From: an uncultured Poribacteria bacterium
Lineage (GTDB): Bacteria; Poribacteria; WGA-4E; WGA-3G
Length of the DNA: 64,000 nt
Direction: 5' to 3'
Assembly (NCBI GenBank): GCA_951828385.1
Contig: OX639973.1
Location: forward strand, 5,385,200-5,449,199
Shown here: piece by piece, positions 8,558 through 18,198 of the stretch
How positions within the stretch are numbered: position 1 is the stretch's first letter
Layout: each line of letters opens with the position of its first letter
Made by a program: the position numbers and the translations under genes
The notes under the pieces: model-generated
Told to the model about the DNA's origin: nothing
What the model saw: only the letters and a program-made list of their open reading frames with translations
Databases searched by the model: none

Positions 8558-11500
8558 TTACTGTGTATTTCCTTCGAGCTCCTGCAAGGTCTCCTCTAAA
8601 AGTTGCAAGGCGCGTCCGTATTCTGCCCAGTCGCCGGCACGCTGTGCCGTTTGCGCCTCATTGAAATACTGGCTTGCTTGCTCAATGAGTCCTCGTAATG
8701 AGGTCTGCTCTGTGCTGGGATCGGCTGTCGTTTCAGGTGTCGCAGCTGCCTCCGTGATTTGGCGTCGCGTTCTCTGTCCGAACATTTCTTCAAGTGCAGC
8801 CTCAAGGGTTTCACCCCAGACGACCTCGTTTTCATATCCGATGACGACTCGCCGCAATTCGGGAATAGCCGTTTTCTCATCTTCAGATTGGATGTAGATA
8901 GGTTCGACATAGAGCAGGGAGTTGTTCATCGGCAGGATCAATAAATTTCCGCGTAGCACCCGAGAACCTTGCGTATTCCAGAGACTGATCTGCTGGGAAA
9001 TATCGGGTTCTTGGCTAATAAAGTTTTCTACCTGCATCGGTCCTGCTATCTGTTTGCCTTTCGGGAAGCGATAGACGAGAAGCTGCCCGTATTGGGGCAG
9101 ATCACATCGTGCGGCCATCCATGCGGTGAGGTTCGGTTTGTTGAGCGGCGTGAAGGGCAGCATCAACATGAATTCAGGTTTTTCTTCCCCGGGTAGCCTG
9201 ATAACGACGTAATAAGGTTCGACGCGTTGTCCCTCCGCAGCTGGACGTTGGACGGTCTGCTGTTGTGGCACAAATGGACTTCTCGGCTGTTGTTGCACTT
9301 GTTGTGTTTGTGCATCTGTATTGTCGTAGAGTTCCATCCCAATTTCCCATTGATCTTCACCGGCATAGAAGGTTACAGGGTCTTTCATGTGATAATCCTG
9401 ATAGACACGCGCTTGGATGAGGAACATTGCCAAGGGGTACCGAGTATGCGCTTTGAGTTCATCCGGCATTTCCTGAAACGGTTTGAAAAGGCCGGGAAAG
9501 ATTTTTCTATAGCATTCCGCGATCGGATCCTGTTCCCGTTCCATAATGTAAAAATCGATGGTGCCATCGTAAGCATCGACAACGACTTTAACAGAATTTC
9601 GGATGTAATTACCCCAGGGTTGATCGGCGCGTTGCGTATCTGGGAGCTGCCGCCTTCTCTCGTCAACGAATTCTTTCATAGAAACGGAATAGGGGTACCG
9701 ATGTGTAATCGTATAGGCATCAATCATCCAAATGAGTCTGCCATTATGGATAATCATGTACGGATCCCCATCGTATCGCAAGAAGTCTGCTATTTTCTGA
9801 ATTCGTTTTTTGATATTCCGGTTGTAGAGGATTCGGCTTGTTGATGAAATTTCACCCGGTAGGACGAAGTTAATTTGGTTATCAAACTTGAGCATGTACA
9901 CCATTTTCCGCCAAAAAGAGTTCAATAGCACACCACCTTCTCCCTGATATGCGTATTCGGCGTATTTCTGTTCATCTTGTGGATAGTCGAACTCAAGGGG
10001 TTGCGGACGGTCCGGGTGGACGATAACGTAGCGGTCTGTACGTTCGCCGTAGTAGATACGGGGGCCCGGCGTTTCATTAAACCGATGCTGCCAATCGGCT
10101 TTATACTCAATAGGGGGCAGTCCCTGAATATACATGCTCGGTTTGCCGTTATCAATTTCGTTCACAGGACTTACAACGGCGCCATATCCGTGGGTGTAGA
10201 CGTATGTCTGCTTATACCAATCATCTCTGATTTCCACGGCGAGCTCATTGATATTGAGTTCCCGTCCGGACAGCATTACTTGTCGGACTTCGTTATTAAC
10301 GACATAACGATCGATATCGACATCTTTGAAGTCGTACTGTGAGCGTAATTCTTGGAGTTGTCGGAAGGTTCTACGTAGGGGTTTCCAGTCCCAGAGACGG
10401 ATACTGTTGAAAACCGGTGCGTTTTCATCACTGGTTATGTCCTCATAACTGAGTTGCTCTGTCAGTGGATACTCTTCTTCGGTTACCGTGTTCTCGGCTA
10501 AACCGTAAGCTTCAAGTGTCGATTTGATGTTATAGTTGATGTAGTCTGCTTCTAAGACCTGTTTATTGGGTTCAACCCGCCAGTTTTGTATCGCTACTGG
10601 GTAGACTTGTCCAAGGAAACCGGCGATGAGGAATACGGCAAACCCACCGAAAGCAAAGGTATTCCGTTTCAGGAAGATACTGATAATAAAGACTAAAGCA
10701 CAGAGTACTGTGATACAGAGCATGATCCACAATATCGGGAGGCGTGCCTGTATGGCGGCGTACCCACCGCCGCCGCGCACGACCTTGTTTGAGGCATACA
10801 GCAGATCGTACATAACAAATTGGTAGTTCCATGCTCTGCAGAGGAGCGTCACACCGACAAGCGCGAACAGATGGGCTCTAACGTTGAGAGGCGGGCGGAA
10901 CCGGAATTGACTGGTATCGCCTGTGATGAGTCCGTGGAAAAAATAGATGACGGTTGCAAATATTGTCACCCACATAAAGATGCCAAAAAGCATCCCGCAG
11001 ATATGACGTAGCATCGGCATTTTGAAGACGTAGAAGGCGACATCGTTTTTGAAAATCGGATCGCGTGCAGGGGACGTGAAAAACGCTTTTTGCCCGGGTT
11101 CTATTTGGACACTCGTGTTCAATCGGATCGCGTTGTCCAGCACAGCTTCAACGCGTGCCTCCTGATTTATGCCGTCTATCTGAACGTTGACCTGGTCCCC
11201 AACCTTTATGTGTTTTGCTTGGAGTTCCAATTGTGAGACAGGTATTTCGTTTGTGTCAATAGTTCCTTCCACGCTAATAGGGGTGGCAGCAGGAAAAACG
11301 AGTTCGTCAGAGTTGAAGAAACGTAGATAAATTTCCCATCGGTCGCTTGCAGCATAACCCATCAAAATACTGAAAAGTATCGCGAGGAGTGTAAGTCCAC
11401 CGTAAACCATTTTTCGCGTGGCACCCGGATCGCTTGAGGCACCACCTGCGAATTCAGTACCGCCCATAAATGCGGGACTCAGATGTGCGGGTGTGAATCG

Positions 11501-11722
11501 ATAGACCAAGCCGAGGTTTGTCAAAATAATAGCTAAATAGCAGCCCCCAACAATTGCCCCGACAAGAATTTGGGTCCACAGAATTTTAGTGAAAACAGGT
11601 TTATAATCCACCATCTCAAACCATAGGAAATCGGGATAGAGGTTAACCCAGAGTGCGCCTAATCCAAGAACAATCCCGAAGATAACGACAGTGATAATAA
11701 AACGTTTGGTTCGTGATTCCAT
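8558..11722 (-). CDS. UPF0182 family large membrane protein
   Basis: 1054 aa. It matches the COG1615/UPF0182 plan: about seven N-terminal transmembrane helices in residues 1-400 (for example FIITVVIFGIVLGLGALWVN, ILVGAIVGGCYLAIILTNLG), with LYPDFLWFEMVDYKPVF near the N-terminus. A large extracytoplasmic part follows with YGERTDRYVIVHPDRPQ and VYTHGYGAVVSPVN, conserved in the family. The C-terminal 80 aa are an acidic, coiled-coil-like tail (ASQYFNEAQTAQRAGDWAEYGRALQLLEETL). The start ATG is preceded by AAGGAA. Function is unknown in every organism I know of. It stands alone between two repeat-rich gaps. Confidence 0.92.
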   Translation of the reverse strand: MESRTKRFIITVVIFGIVLGLGALWVNLYPDFLWFEMVDYKPVFTKILWTQILVGAIVGGCYLAIILTNLGLVYRFTPAHLSPAFMGGTEFAGGASSDPGATRKMVYGGLTLLAILFSILMGYAASDRWEIYLRFFNSDELVFPAATPISVEGTIDTNEIPVSQLELQAKHIKVGDQVNVQIDGINQEARVEAVLDNAIRLNTSVQIEPGQKAFFTSPARDPIFKNDVAFYVFKMPMLRHICGMLFGIFMWVTIFATVIYFFHGLITGDTSQFRFRPPLNVRAHLFALVGVTLLCRAWNYQFVMYDLLYASNKVVRGGGGYAAIQARLPILWIMLCITVLCALVFIISIFLKRNTFAFGGFAVFLIAGFLGQVYPVAIQNWRVEPNKQVLEADYINYNIKSTLEAYGLAENTVTEEEYPLTEQLSYEDITSDENAPVFNSIRLWDWKPLRRTFRQLQELRSQYDFKDVDIDRYVVNNEVRQVMLSGRELNINELAVEIRDDWYKQTYVYTHGYGAVVSPVNEIDNGKPSMYIQGLPPIEYKADWQHRFNETPGPRIYYGERTDRYVIVHPDRPQPLEFDYPQDEQKYAEYAYQGEGGVLLNSFWRKMVYMLKFDNQINFVLPGEISSTSRILYNRNIKKRIQKIADFLRYDGDPYMIIHNGRLIWMIDAYTITHRYPYSVSMKEFVDERRRQLPDTQRADQPWGNYIRNSVKVVVDAYDGTIDFYIMEREQDPIAECYRKIFPGLFKPFQEMPDELKAHTRYPLAMFLIQARVYQDYHMKDPVTFYAGEDQWEIGMELYDNTDAQTQQVQQQPRSPFVPQQQTVQRPAAEGQRVEPYYVVIRLPGEEKPEFMLMLPFTPLNKPNLTAWMAARCDLPQYGQLLVYRFPKGKQIAGPMQVENFISQEPDISQQISLWNTQGSRVLRGNLLILPMNNSLLYVEPIYIQSEDEKTAIPELRRVVIGYENEVVWGETLEAALEEMFGQRTRRQITEAAATPETTADPSTEQTSLRGLIEQASQYFNEAQTAQRAGDWAEYGRALQLLEETLQELEGNTQ

Positions 11723-11764
11723 ATTTTTAAGTTTCCTTTTAGAGTTATAAGTTATAAGTTGTAA

Positions 11765-11864
11765 GTTAAGAGTGAAATGAAACCTCTTAACCTATAACTT
11801 AAAGCGCAGCGCACTTCGTACTTATACCCTTTTTAGCACTTATAACTTAAAGCGCAGCGCACTT
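11765..11864. repeat. dispersed hairpin repeat copy 2 with a 24-bp direct repeat
   Basis: GTTAAGAG/CTCTTAAC hairpin (11765-11791) like that at 8035. It is followed by two identical 24-nt segments (11793-11816 and 11841-11864, core AACTTAAAGCGCAGCGCACT), which contain the palindrome-like AGCGCAGCGC. Non-coding gap between UPF0182 and the peptidase/barrel gene. Confidence 0.65.
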
Positions 11865-11889
11865 AAAACCAATAACCTTAATTTAATAT

Positions 11890-14800
11890 TTAAAATGCTT
11901 GCCCAAGCCCGAAGTGATATTTGATACCGGGTTCCAATCGGGTCAGGTCTGTATTTCGCGCTGCGGCAAAATCTATTGAAAACAGCCCGAGTCGTAGTCG
12001 CATCCCGATGCCAATAGCGGCTTTAACATCGTCAAGTCGAATGCGATTTCCTTCTCGGACGATGATATTAAATGGATTCTCTGGTCCGTACTGCCAATCT
12101 GACCATGCGCCGCCGAGATCGGCAAAAACAATACCGCGGATACCGCCGATCGACCACCTGACGGGCCATCCAAAGTGGAGTACATCTATCAAGGGGATGC
12201 GAACTTCTAAGTTGAGCAGCCCGATGCGTGTGCCGACTAAATCTTCATAATTGTAGCCGCGTAAAGTATCAATCCCGCCGAGGTAGAAGTAGGATTTGTC
12301 TGCCCCAAAACTGCCGCCGAGTAGCAAGCGTAGTGCAAGCGTAGAACGTCTGCCAAGACCAAAATAGCGGCGTGCGTCAAAAATAGCGTTTGTGAGTGAA
12401 AGCTCACTGCCGAGTGTTGGAAAAGATTGTTCAAGTTCAATACGGTAGCGAGAACCTGTATAGGGTGCCCACTCCCGCCACATCGTTGTATCACCGACGA
12501 AAGCGATGGATCCCATTGTCAGTAAGCCTCTATCGTCATACGGGTCGAATGTTCGGCTTGTCTGGAAGTTGTAGGAAAACGGTTTTGAGTACATTGAGAA
12601 GTTAAGATCAAGCCGATGGTATCTATCAAACGGATAATTGAGATACGCGCCGAGTCCAGTAATCCGTTGTAGGATGCCGCGCCTACTCTGGATGGCGCCC
12701 AAAATATGGTACTCGTGATAATTGTAGATCATCGCGCCCATATCTGTCCGGTGGGTCAAAAACCCGTATTGTGCGATGAAATCCGGTGCGAGGTAGCTGG
12801 ATTGGTTCATTACGCTGACCCCAATACGATGGTTGCCCAACATATCGCTGCCGACGATTTGTACGGTGCTCCTCAGGATACCGTCGGCACCGAGGCTGAA
12901 ATCCGGGAAGATTGCATCTAAAGCAAACGAGGATCTTGTACTATACTTCCGTTTGGCTATCCTATAATTCTCGGGGGCTTCCGCTGTTAAAATAACAGAG
13001 GACTCCGCTAAATCTGTAACCTCAGCTTTTTCTTCAATAGCTTTGGAAGTCTCCATAACACAGACATCATATTTTCCGTTCTGATAGGCACTAAACAACA
13101 AATGTTTTCCATTCGGGGACAAACTCGGGTTGAAGCAGCCTGTCATCATGTTGGTCAAACGTGTCAACTCAACTTTTAGCGTTTGGTTTGCAAGTTCCGT
13201 TCCACCATTCTCAGTGAACAAGAACCCTTCTTTCGTTATGTCGTCGTTTTGCTGTTTGGGTTGTGTTTCTTCTTTCGTAACCGCGTGCGTTTGCGCGTGC
13301 GCCTTTTCTACAATTTCGAGTTTATAGATGTCGTAAATGCCGTGTTCATCCGAGCAGAAGAGAATTGATTTTCCGCCTGGTGTCCACACTGGACTGATAG
13401 CATTATAGGTACCATCGGTTAACAGACGCTCCGTCCCGCGATCAAGATCTATCAATACAACCCTATTTTTGCCACCGCGTTCAGAAGTATAGACAATTTT
13501 GCTGGTTGTTGGATGCCATGACGGATGCGTGTCGTTAAATGGATCGAAAGTGAGTCTATCAACTTCACCTGTCAGGAGTTCCATAATATAGAGATCTGTT
13601 TGCCCCGCTTTTAGGGCGGAAAAGATGATCCGTTCACCGCTGCCATCGTAGTCTGGGGAAGTGACGCTATCAAAATCGAGTTCAAAGTACTGCGTGAGTT
13701 CCTCTGTCAGGATATTGACTTCAAGGAGGTAGTTAGCGTCGTGATGCTTAGCGACGAAGGCAATCCTATCACCATCGGGTGCCCATGCGAGACTTCTGCC
13801 AAAGCCGCCGAAATCGGTTCGGATTTCCTCATATTTCTCTCGGAAAAACCGCTTGGTAACTCGCTCAATGCGTTCACCGGTTTTTGCGGACATAAGGACA
13901 ATCTCAAGAAATCCATCGTTTCCAGTGACGTAAGCGATCATATCACCGCTCGGCGACCAGACCGGTTTAATGTTATGAGAGTACCGCGCTTCCTCGGTAA
14001 GGTTTTTTGCGACGAGGTCGGGTAACTCTCGATCAACAACGAGGGGCCAATAACGTTTCCGCATTGTCTGTCGCCACGCCTTATCAAAGTCCTCAAGTTC
14101 TACACCGAGGACTTCTCTGAAAACGCGGTCAATGTCTTTCGTACGACTCTGTCGTAACCCTTGCAAAATCTCAGCGACTTTCTCACGTCCGTAGGTCTCT
14201 GCGAGATATGCCACCGCCAATTGCCCCAACTTATATCCGACGAAGGGTGAACTGAGTTGGTTGAAATTCCGGAGTTGGGGTAGCGGGACAATATTGTTAT
14301 TCATACTGGCATCTCGGACGACCATCTCGCCGATTGCGTCATTATCTTCAGCGAAATAATCTGCCATCCCCTCTATGAACCAGATAGGCGGTGAATAGAG
14401 AAACTCACCGCTGTAGATACGGGCATGCGGTTTTTGGTAGATAATATCGTACTGGAAGATATGAATGAGTTCGTGATAGATGACCTCTCGAAAGGCTTCA
14501 AGGGAACCCGTAAACGGTATAACGATACGATGCTTAAAGAGTTCTGCGAAGCCCCCAATACCCTCATGGAGTTCTTGGAGGATTATGTTCGTCTCCTGAA
14601 AATCCTTATGCGATTTGTAAAGAATAAGCGGTGTTCTATCCCGCAGTTCGTGTTCAAAATCCTCGCTGTGCTGCTCGTAAGCCTCCTCGGCAATGGCAGC
14701 CATAATAGGCACCAGTTTCGCTTCGCTGGGGTAGTAATGTATATCAAAATGCTCCGTCCGATGGATGTGCCAATCGAAACGTTGTGCAGTGATCTTGTTT

Positions 14801-14955
14801 TTTCCAAAAGCCTGCGCCCATCCAACAGAAGGTGTCAATAAACTCAGAAGTAAGAGACTATGGAGGAGATACCTAACCAACAATTGTCGTGTATTACTGG
14901 TGTGCTTTTCAGACATCTCTTTTGCTGCTTGGATGCTGTATTTATTTTTTTTCAC
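11890..14955 (-). CDS. peptidase MA-like / TolB-propeller / outer-membrane barrel protein
   Basis: 1021 aa. After an N-terminal hydrophobic signal (LLHSLLLLSLLTPSVGWAQA) comes a gluzincin-like zinc peptidase domain with HELIHIFQYD at about residue 167 and a downstream WFIEGMADYFAE (third ligand Glu). Next are TolB/PD40 propeller repeats (residues about 335-660: KPVWSPSGDMIAYV, SLAWAPDGDRIAFV, HPSWHPTTSKIVYTSERGG). The last 330 residues form an Omp85/surface-antigen-like barrel (YFYLGGIDTLRGYNYEDLVGTR), ending in FGLGQAF with a terminal Phe as in outer-membrane proteins. The start is GTG with AGAGGT upstream; an alternative ATG lies 13 codons later. Probably an outer-membrane protein whose periplasmic propeller and peptidase act on an unknown substrate. 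Confidence 0.86.
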   Translation of the reverse strand: MKKNKYSIQAAKEMSEKHTSNTRQLLVRYLLHSLLLLSLLTPSVGWAQAFGKNKITAQRFDWHIHRTEHFDIHYYPSEAKLVPIMAAIAEEAYEQHSEDFEHELRDRTPLILYKSHKDFQETNIILQELHEGIGGFAELFKHRIVIPFTGSLEAFREVIYHELIHIFQYDIIYQKPHARIYSGEFLYSPPIWFIEGMADYFAEDNDAIGEMVVRDASMNNNIVPLPQLRNFNQLSSPFVGYKLGQLAVAYLAETYGREKVAEILQGLRQSRTKDIDRVFREVLGVELEDFDKAWRQTMRKRYWPLVVDRELPDLVAKNLTEEARYSHNIKPVWSPSGDMIAYVTGNDGFLEIVLMSAKTGERIERVTKRFFREKYEEIRTDFGGFGRSLAWAPDGDRIAFVAKHHDANYLLEVNILTEELTQYFELDFDSVTSPDYDGSGERIIFSALKAGQTDLYIMELLTGEVDRLTFDPFNDTHPSWHPTTSKIVYTSERGGKNRVVLIDLDRGTERLLTDGTYNAISPVWTPGGKSILFCSDEHGIYDIYKLEIVEKAHAQTHAVTKEETQPKQQNDDITKEGFLFTENGGTELANQTLKVELTRLTNMMTGCFNPSLSPNGKHLLFSAYQNGKYDVCVMETSKAIEEKAEVTDLAESSVILTAEAPENYRIAKRKYSTRSSFALDAIFPDFSLGADGILRSTVQIVGSDMLGNHRIGVSVMNQSSYLAPDFIAQYGFLTHRTDMGAMIYNYHEYHILGAIQSRRGILQRITGLGAYLNYPFDRYHRLDLNFSMYSKPFSYNFQTSRTFDPYDDRGLLTMGSIAFVGDTTMWREWAPYTGSRYRIELEQSFPTLGSELSLTNAIFDARRYFGLGRRSTLALRLLLGGSFGADKSYFYLGGIDTLRGYNYEDLVGTRIGLLNLEVRIPLIDVLHFGWPVRWSIGGIRGIVFADLGGAWSDWQYGPENPFNIIVREGNRIRLDDVKAAIGIGMRLRLGLFSIDFAAARNTDLTRLEPGIKYHFGLGQAF

Positions 14956-15062
14956 ACTTCTGACCTCTTTTTTAGTGTTGCTAACCTTTTTCTATAGAAC
15001 AAAGTTACACACCCGGTTTACGCAATTCATAGCAAATGTTTCGCGATCTGCCTAAATCCTAT

Positions 15063-15779
15063 TTAATTGACTAAATATCTATCTTCACGCTCATAGTGTG
15101 GCGAGATTTGACGCGTAAATTCTGATACAGCCCGCTTGCCGAGTTCTCTGATCGTGTTTGACTGTGGTCCTGCCTGAGAGAAAATGAAAGAGCCGATCGT
15201 ATGTGCTTCTGCAGTACTCCGTCGGTAAGTTTCATCCCAGATAACCTGTTCGGTTTCGACATCAATAATCATCACTCTCAGTGAGAGCAGATAGGTTTTC
15301 TGCATATAGTCCTGATAATCCATTACATAGCGTTGCCGTTGTACGGAGTAGCGTTCGCCATAATACCGTCTCGGGCGGCTATCTGAATAGAAACGAAAGC
15401 TGCCGATGATAATCCCTTTCACCTCAAAATACTCTCCGAGTTGACTTAGATGTGCTGTATCAGAGAGCCAATCCTCTCCGACAGTTTCACCTGTGAGCAG
15501 TCTCGCTGTCTCCTGCGTGCCGACGACTTCAAAGTGTTTTTGGCGTGCCAAACCTCTACGGAGCGTTGCGGCAATTTCTGCACCGATCTCCTCGGGCAGT
15601 TTTTCGTTGCGTTCTGTCTGTTTTTCAGCCACAAACGGCAAAACAGCAAAGTTGGAATACCGACCGATGTCAATTTCAGATTGGACTTTCACTGGGATAG
15701 AGACGCGCGTCACGGCACTCCCACATCCACAAAGTGTTAGAACTGCCAATAGCATTCCTATTGTTTTTTTTGTTTGCAT
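15063..15779 (-). CDS. lipoprotein, CsgG/FlgT-like assembly fold suspected
   Basis: 238 aa. Signal peptide with lipobox LTLCGC (Cys at residue about 18), then a soluble domain with the pattern FAVLPFVAE...EEIGAEIAATLRRGL...FEVVGTQE and GIIIGSFRFYSD. This is reminiscent of CsgG/TolB-N-like outer-membrane lipoproteins that bind other envelope proteins. It ends SEFTRQISPHYER. It starts 11 nt after the stop of the TPR lipoprotein gene, so the two are probably one operon, possibly with the barrel gene downstream. Precise function not recognised. Confidence 0.7.
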   Translation of the reverse strand: MQTKKTIGMLLAVLTLCGCGSAVTRVSIPVKVQSEIDIGRYSNFAVLPFVAEKQTERNEKLPEEIGAEIAATLRRGLARQKHFEVVGTQETARLLTGETVGEDWLSDTAHLSQLGEYFEVKGIIIGSFRFYSDSRPRRYYGERYSVQRQRYVMDYQDYMQKTYLLSLRVMIIDVETEQVIWDETYRRSTAEAHTIGSFIFSQAGPQSNTIRELGKRAVSEFTRQISPHYEREDRYLVN

Positions 15780-15789
15780 ATTGTTGCCC

Positions 15790-16191
15790 TCACTGTTCTA
15801 CAGGTGGGAGCTCCTCTTCTAATTGCGATGCGTCTTCATCGTCAAGTCCACTGCGTCGAAGGTGTATACGGCATCGCCGGTAGTTGAGTCGATAGTATTT
15901 GTTGTCGGGTTCTAATTCGGCTGCGCGCTGGTAAGCAGCAATAGCCTCGTCAATGTTTCCGACGGCTTCGTAAGCGACACCGAGGTTGTTGTGTGCCTTT
16001 GAATCATCTGGGTCAACATCGATGACCTGCTTCCACCGGAAGATGGCTTCATTCCAGAGTTGTGCTTGCGCGGCACGTATCGCGAACCGATTGTAAGCTT
16101 CGGTTTGCGATGTGTCCTGGAAGACTGCACATCCCGACAGCATGAAGCAGACTAAAATAGCAATGAACGCAAGTGGGTTGTATTTTAACAC
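15790..16191 (-). CDS. TPR-containing lipoprotein
   Basis: Short lipoprotein with lipobox FMLSGC, then two to three TPR repeats (AYNRFAIRAAQAQLWNEAI, AHNNLGVAYEAVGNIDEAI, AYQRAAELEPDNKYYRLNYRR) and an acidic tail. The frame is open up to 16257, but the GTG at 16189-16191 with AGGGTGA upstream gives a normal signal peptide; GTG at 16198-16200 is equally possible. First gene of the 16191-15063 operon. Probably a periplasmic-side scaffold anchored in a membrane. Confidence 0.75.
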   Translation of the reverse strand: MLKYNPLAFIAILVCFMLSGCAVFQDTSQTEAYNRFAIRAAQAQLWNEAIFRWKQVIDVDPDDSKAHNNLGVAYEAVGNIDEAIAAYQRAAELEPDNKYYRLNYRRCRIHLRRSGLDDEDASQLEEELPPVEQ

Positions 16192-16676
16192 ATTTATCAC
16201 CCTAATACTTAGTGAGTTTGTTTCGCCTATTGCCTCATATATTTTACACGGAATCAACCTTTTACGTCAAGAGAAAATTGGGGTTACGGGAGAAATCGTC
16301 AGTTTTTAGAGGAATAGTTGTCAGCCATTGGCTATCAGTTATCAGTGCGTGTCGCGACCGAGAGGTTGCTCCTACAATGGAATGTTGTGATTTAAAGTTC
16401 GCTCTTATCGGAGAACGAAATGTTCTTAGACCCAGAGGATAAAATATGGGTGTGTAAAGTTTTTGTCACAGTGCGGCGAATATTTTTGAAGTTTGTTGCC
16501 GTTCAAGCGTTAAATACAAGTAGAACATAAATCGAGAAGACCATCGCCTTGAATTATAAATACACACGGAATTCCATCATTCGGAAATACAGAACTGGCA
16601 AGGCATCATTATTGATAAAATTGTAGAGTTGTGCGACATTATTTCTGGGTGAGCGGAGTTGGGCGAGGATCTTAAA
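16192..16676. other. divergent intergenic region before the SelN array
   Basis: Contains one CAGTTATCAGT-type repeat (about 16312-16345) and AT-rich DNA upstream of the first SelN gene. A weak promoter may lie near 16490-16525, but no clear -35/-10 pair is visible. No gene seen. Confidence 0.4.
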
Positions 16677-18197
16677 ATGAAAACACCACTGAACAAAATA
16701 ACACTCAATCTTGACAAGGATGCAGAAATATCCCTTAAAGGGTTCATCGCGCCGATTGAATACACGCAATACAACTTCCACGTAGAGTGGGAGGCATTGG
16801 CACATCTGCAAGCCACCGAACCGGAAAAGCAACATGCGGCATCCGTTTTTCAGGCATTTTTACCATCGGAACCGGTTTCAGTCGGTGAATGTTGGGAGAT
16901 TCAAGAAAGTGTTCTGGAATTACTGAGGCAACTTAATCCGAATCCGAGATTGAATTTGCACATCAATAACGGGGATTCGTATGGAAAGTGGGCATGTCTG
17001 CGTGCTTACAGTAATGAAGTCGCAGACATCATGTTTCGCATCCATGCGGAGTTTGAATTTGCAGATGGTAGGTTCACACCTTCCCAATTTGCTGGTCATC
17101 TCGTTATTGACCGAATCAAAGAAGAAATCACATTTTTTCAGATGCATGTGCCTAAAGGGACGCTGAATTTCGATGTTTATCGGAACACAATCGGATCCGA
17201 TATCGGCTATTGTCCTCAAATGGAACTCTGCACAGGTATACCACCGCATGATGTCGAATTCACCGCATCAATCACACAAGAAGAAGCGGAACACGCACTA
17301 ATATCGTGTTTCTACAAGGTTCAGCACATTAACTGGGTCTCGCTGGAGGCGGCTTTGGAAATGGCACCGGCACAGCAAAAACCGATCCACGCGATCACAT
17401 TAGATGGGCCGCTCTTCGATGAGTCCTGCTGAGCGAGTGGCAAAGGTCTGAGGGCAGGTGTCCTCTCAAGAGACGAGATTATTGAATTCTTGAACGAACA
17501 TTTTATCAACACTTGGATCCCCAATTCTGAATTGGGACGTGTCCGTCGTTTGCGCGAACCCATTGCCAAAAAACGCGAACGCGAAGGCGATCCGTTTGAT
17601 ACAACCCACGCTTTGGCACAAGCCATCATGAGGGGATGGAAGACCGGTTCAAAAAAAGGGTCACCGGTGGATTCCTTCGTTATATCACCCGAATTTGAAC
17701 TGATGGGTAAACAACAGTTTAATGAACTCGCAAGGGATAATATCTCTCCAGCAAAATATTATCACACATTCCTTAGGGAAGCCTTGGATGGGAAACAGCC
17801 CGGATTGGGGAACATTGTTCTTACCCGTGAGCATCCTGCAGAGGAAGTGCTGGACGTTTTTCGGACACCAACGGTCGGTTATTTAGATTACACCGTTGTC
17901 GTGATTGATGTCACATCTTTTGAAAACGGCGGAACACTCACCGTTGATATTAAAATCGGTAGGGAGAGTGGTGACGGTGAGTTTTATCTATTTGACGAGG
18001 CTGGCGAACTTTCCATAAATGAAGAAGAACCGAAAGATGCACTTACTGGGACGTGGGGTGAACCCGGAGATACGCTGCAGATTACACACCGTTTTGACCG
18101 AGGTCAACTTTTTAAGTTAGGTGCTTCAGGATATTGGGACGAAGGGGAAATGTGTACCAACGCATTTCTGGCAAAAATTTCTGTAGAGGAGAATTGA
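16677..18197 (+). CDS. selenoprotein N homolog, copy A (UGA = Sec252)
   Basis: 506 aa reading the UGA at 17430-17432 as selenocysteine; no other stop interrupts the frame. The start ATG has GAGGAT 7 nt upstream. Residues 1-251 match the SelN core: VMFRIHAEFE..-type strand (IMFRIHAEFEFADG), FTPSQFAGHLVID, LNFDV, DIGYCPQMEL, then KPIHAITLDGPLFDESC. Sec follows, then ASGKGLRAGVLSRDEII and FLNEHFINTW, the position of the animal SelN motif SCUGSGR.LR...LLN..F...W. A thioredoxin-like segment and a C-terminal beta-rich domain (VFRTPTVGYLDYTVVVID...NAFLAKISVEE) complete the protein. No signal peptide, so probably cytoplasmic. Here the residue after Sec is Ala. Function inferred only as a thiol/selenol oxidoreductase. 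Confidence 0.9.
17450..17465 (+). promoter_or_regulatory. SECIS hairpin of SelN copy A
   Basis: GAGGGC-AGGT-GTCCTC: six pairs (one G-U), tetraloop AGGU beginning 23 nt after the UGA, G at loop position 2. Meets the bacterial SECIS consensus and keeps the coding frame. Confidence 0.75.
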
Positions 18198-18198
18198 A

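Noticed and set aside
8558-8910. Overlapping frames within the UPF0182 gene
   Set aside because: Shadows of a clearly conserved long gene.
17490-18197. Second halves of the SelN genes (also 19057-19884, 21819-23000, 23824-24573, and 31200-32255 on the minus strand) as separate genes
   Set aside because: They have only TTG or GTG near their 5' ends, no ribosome site, and are exactly in frame with the upstream half across a single UGA in all five copies; the missing segment encodes conserved SelN residues.
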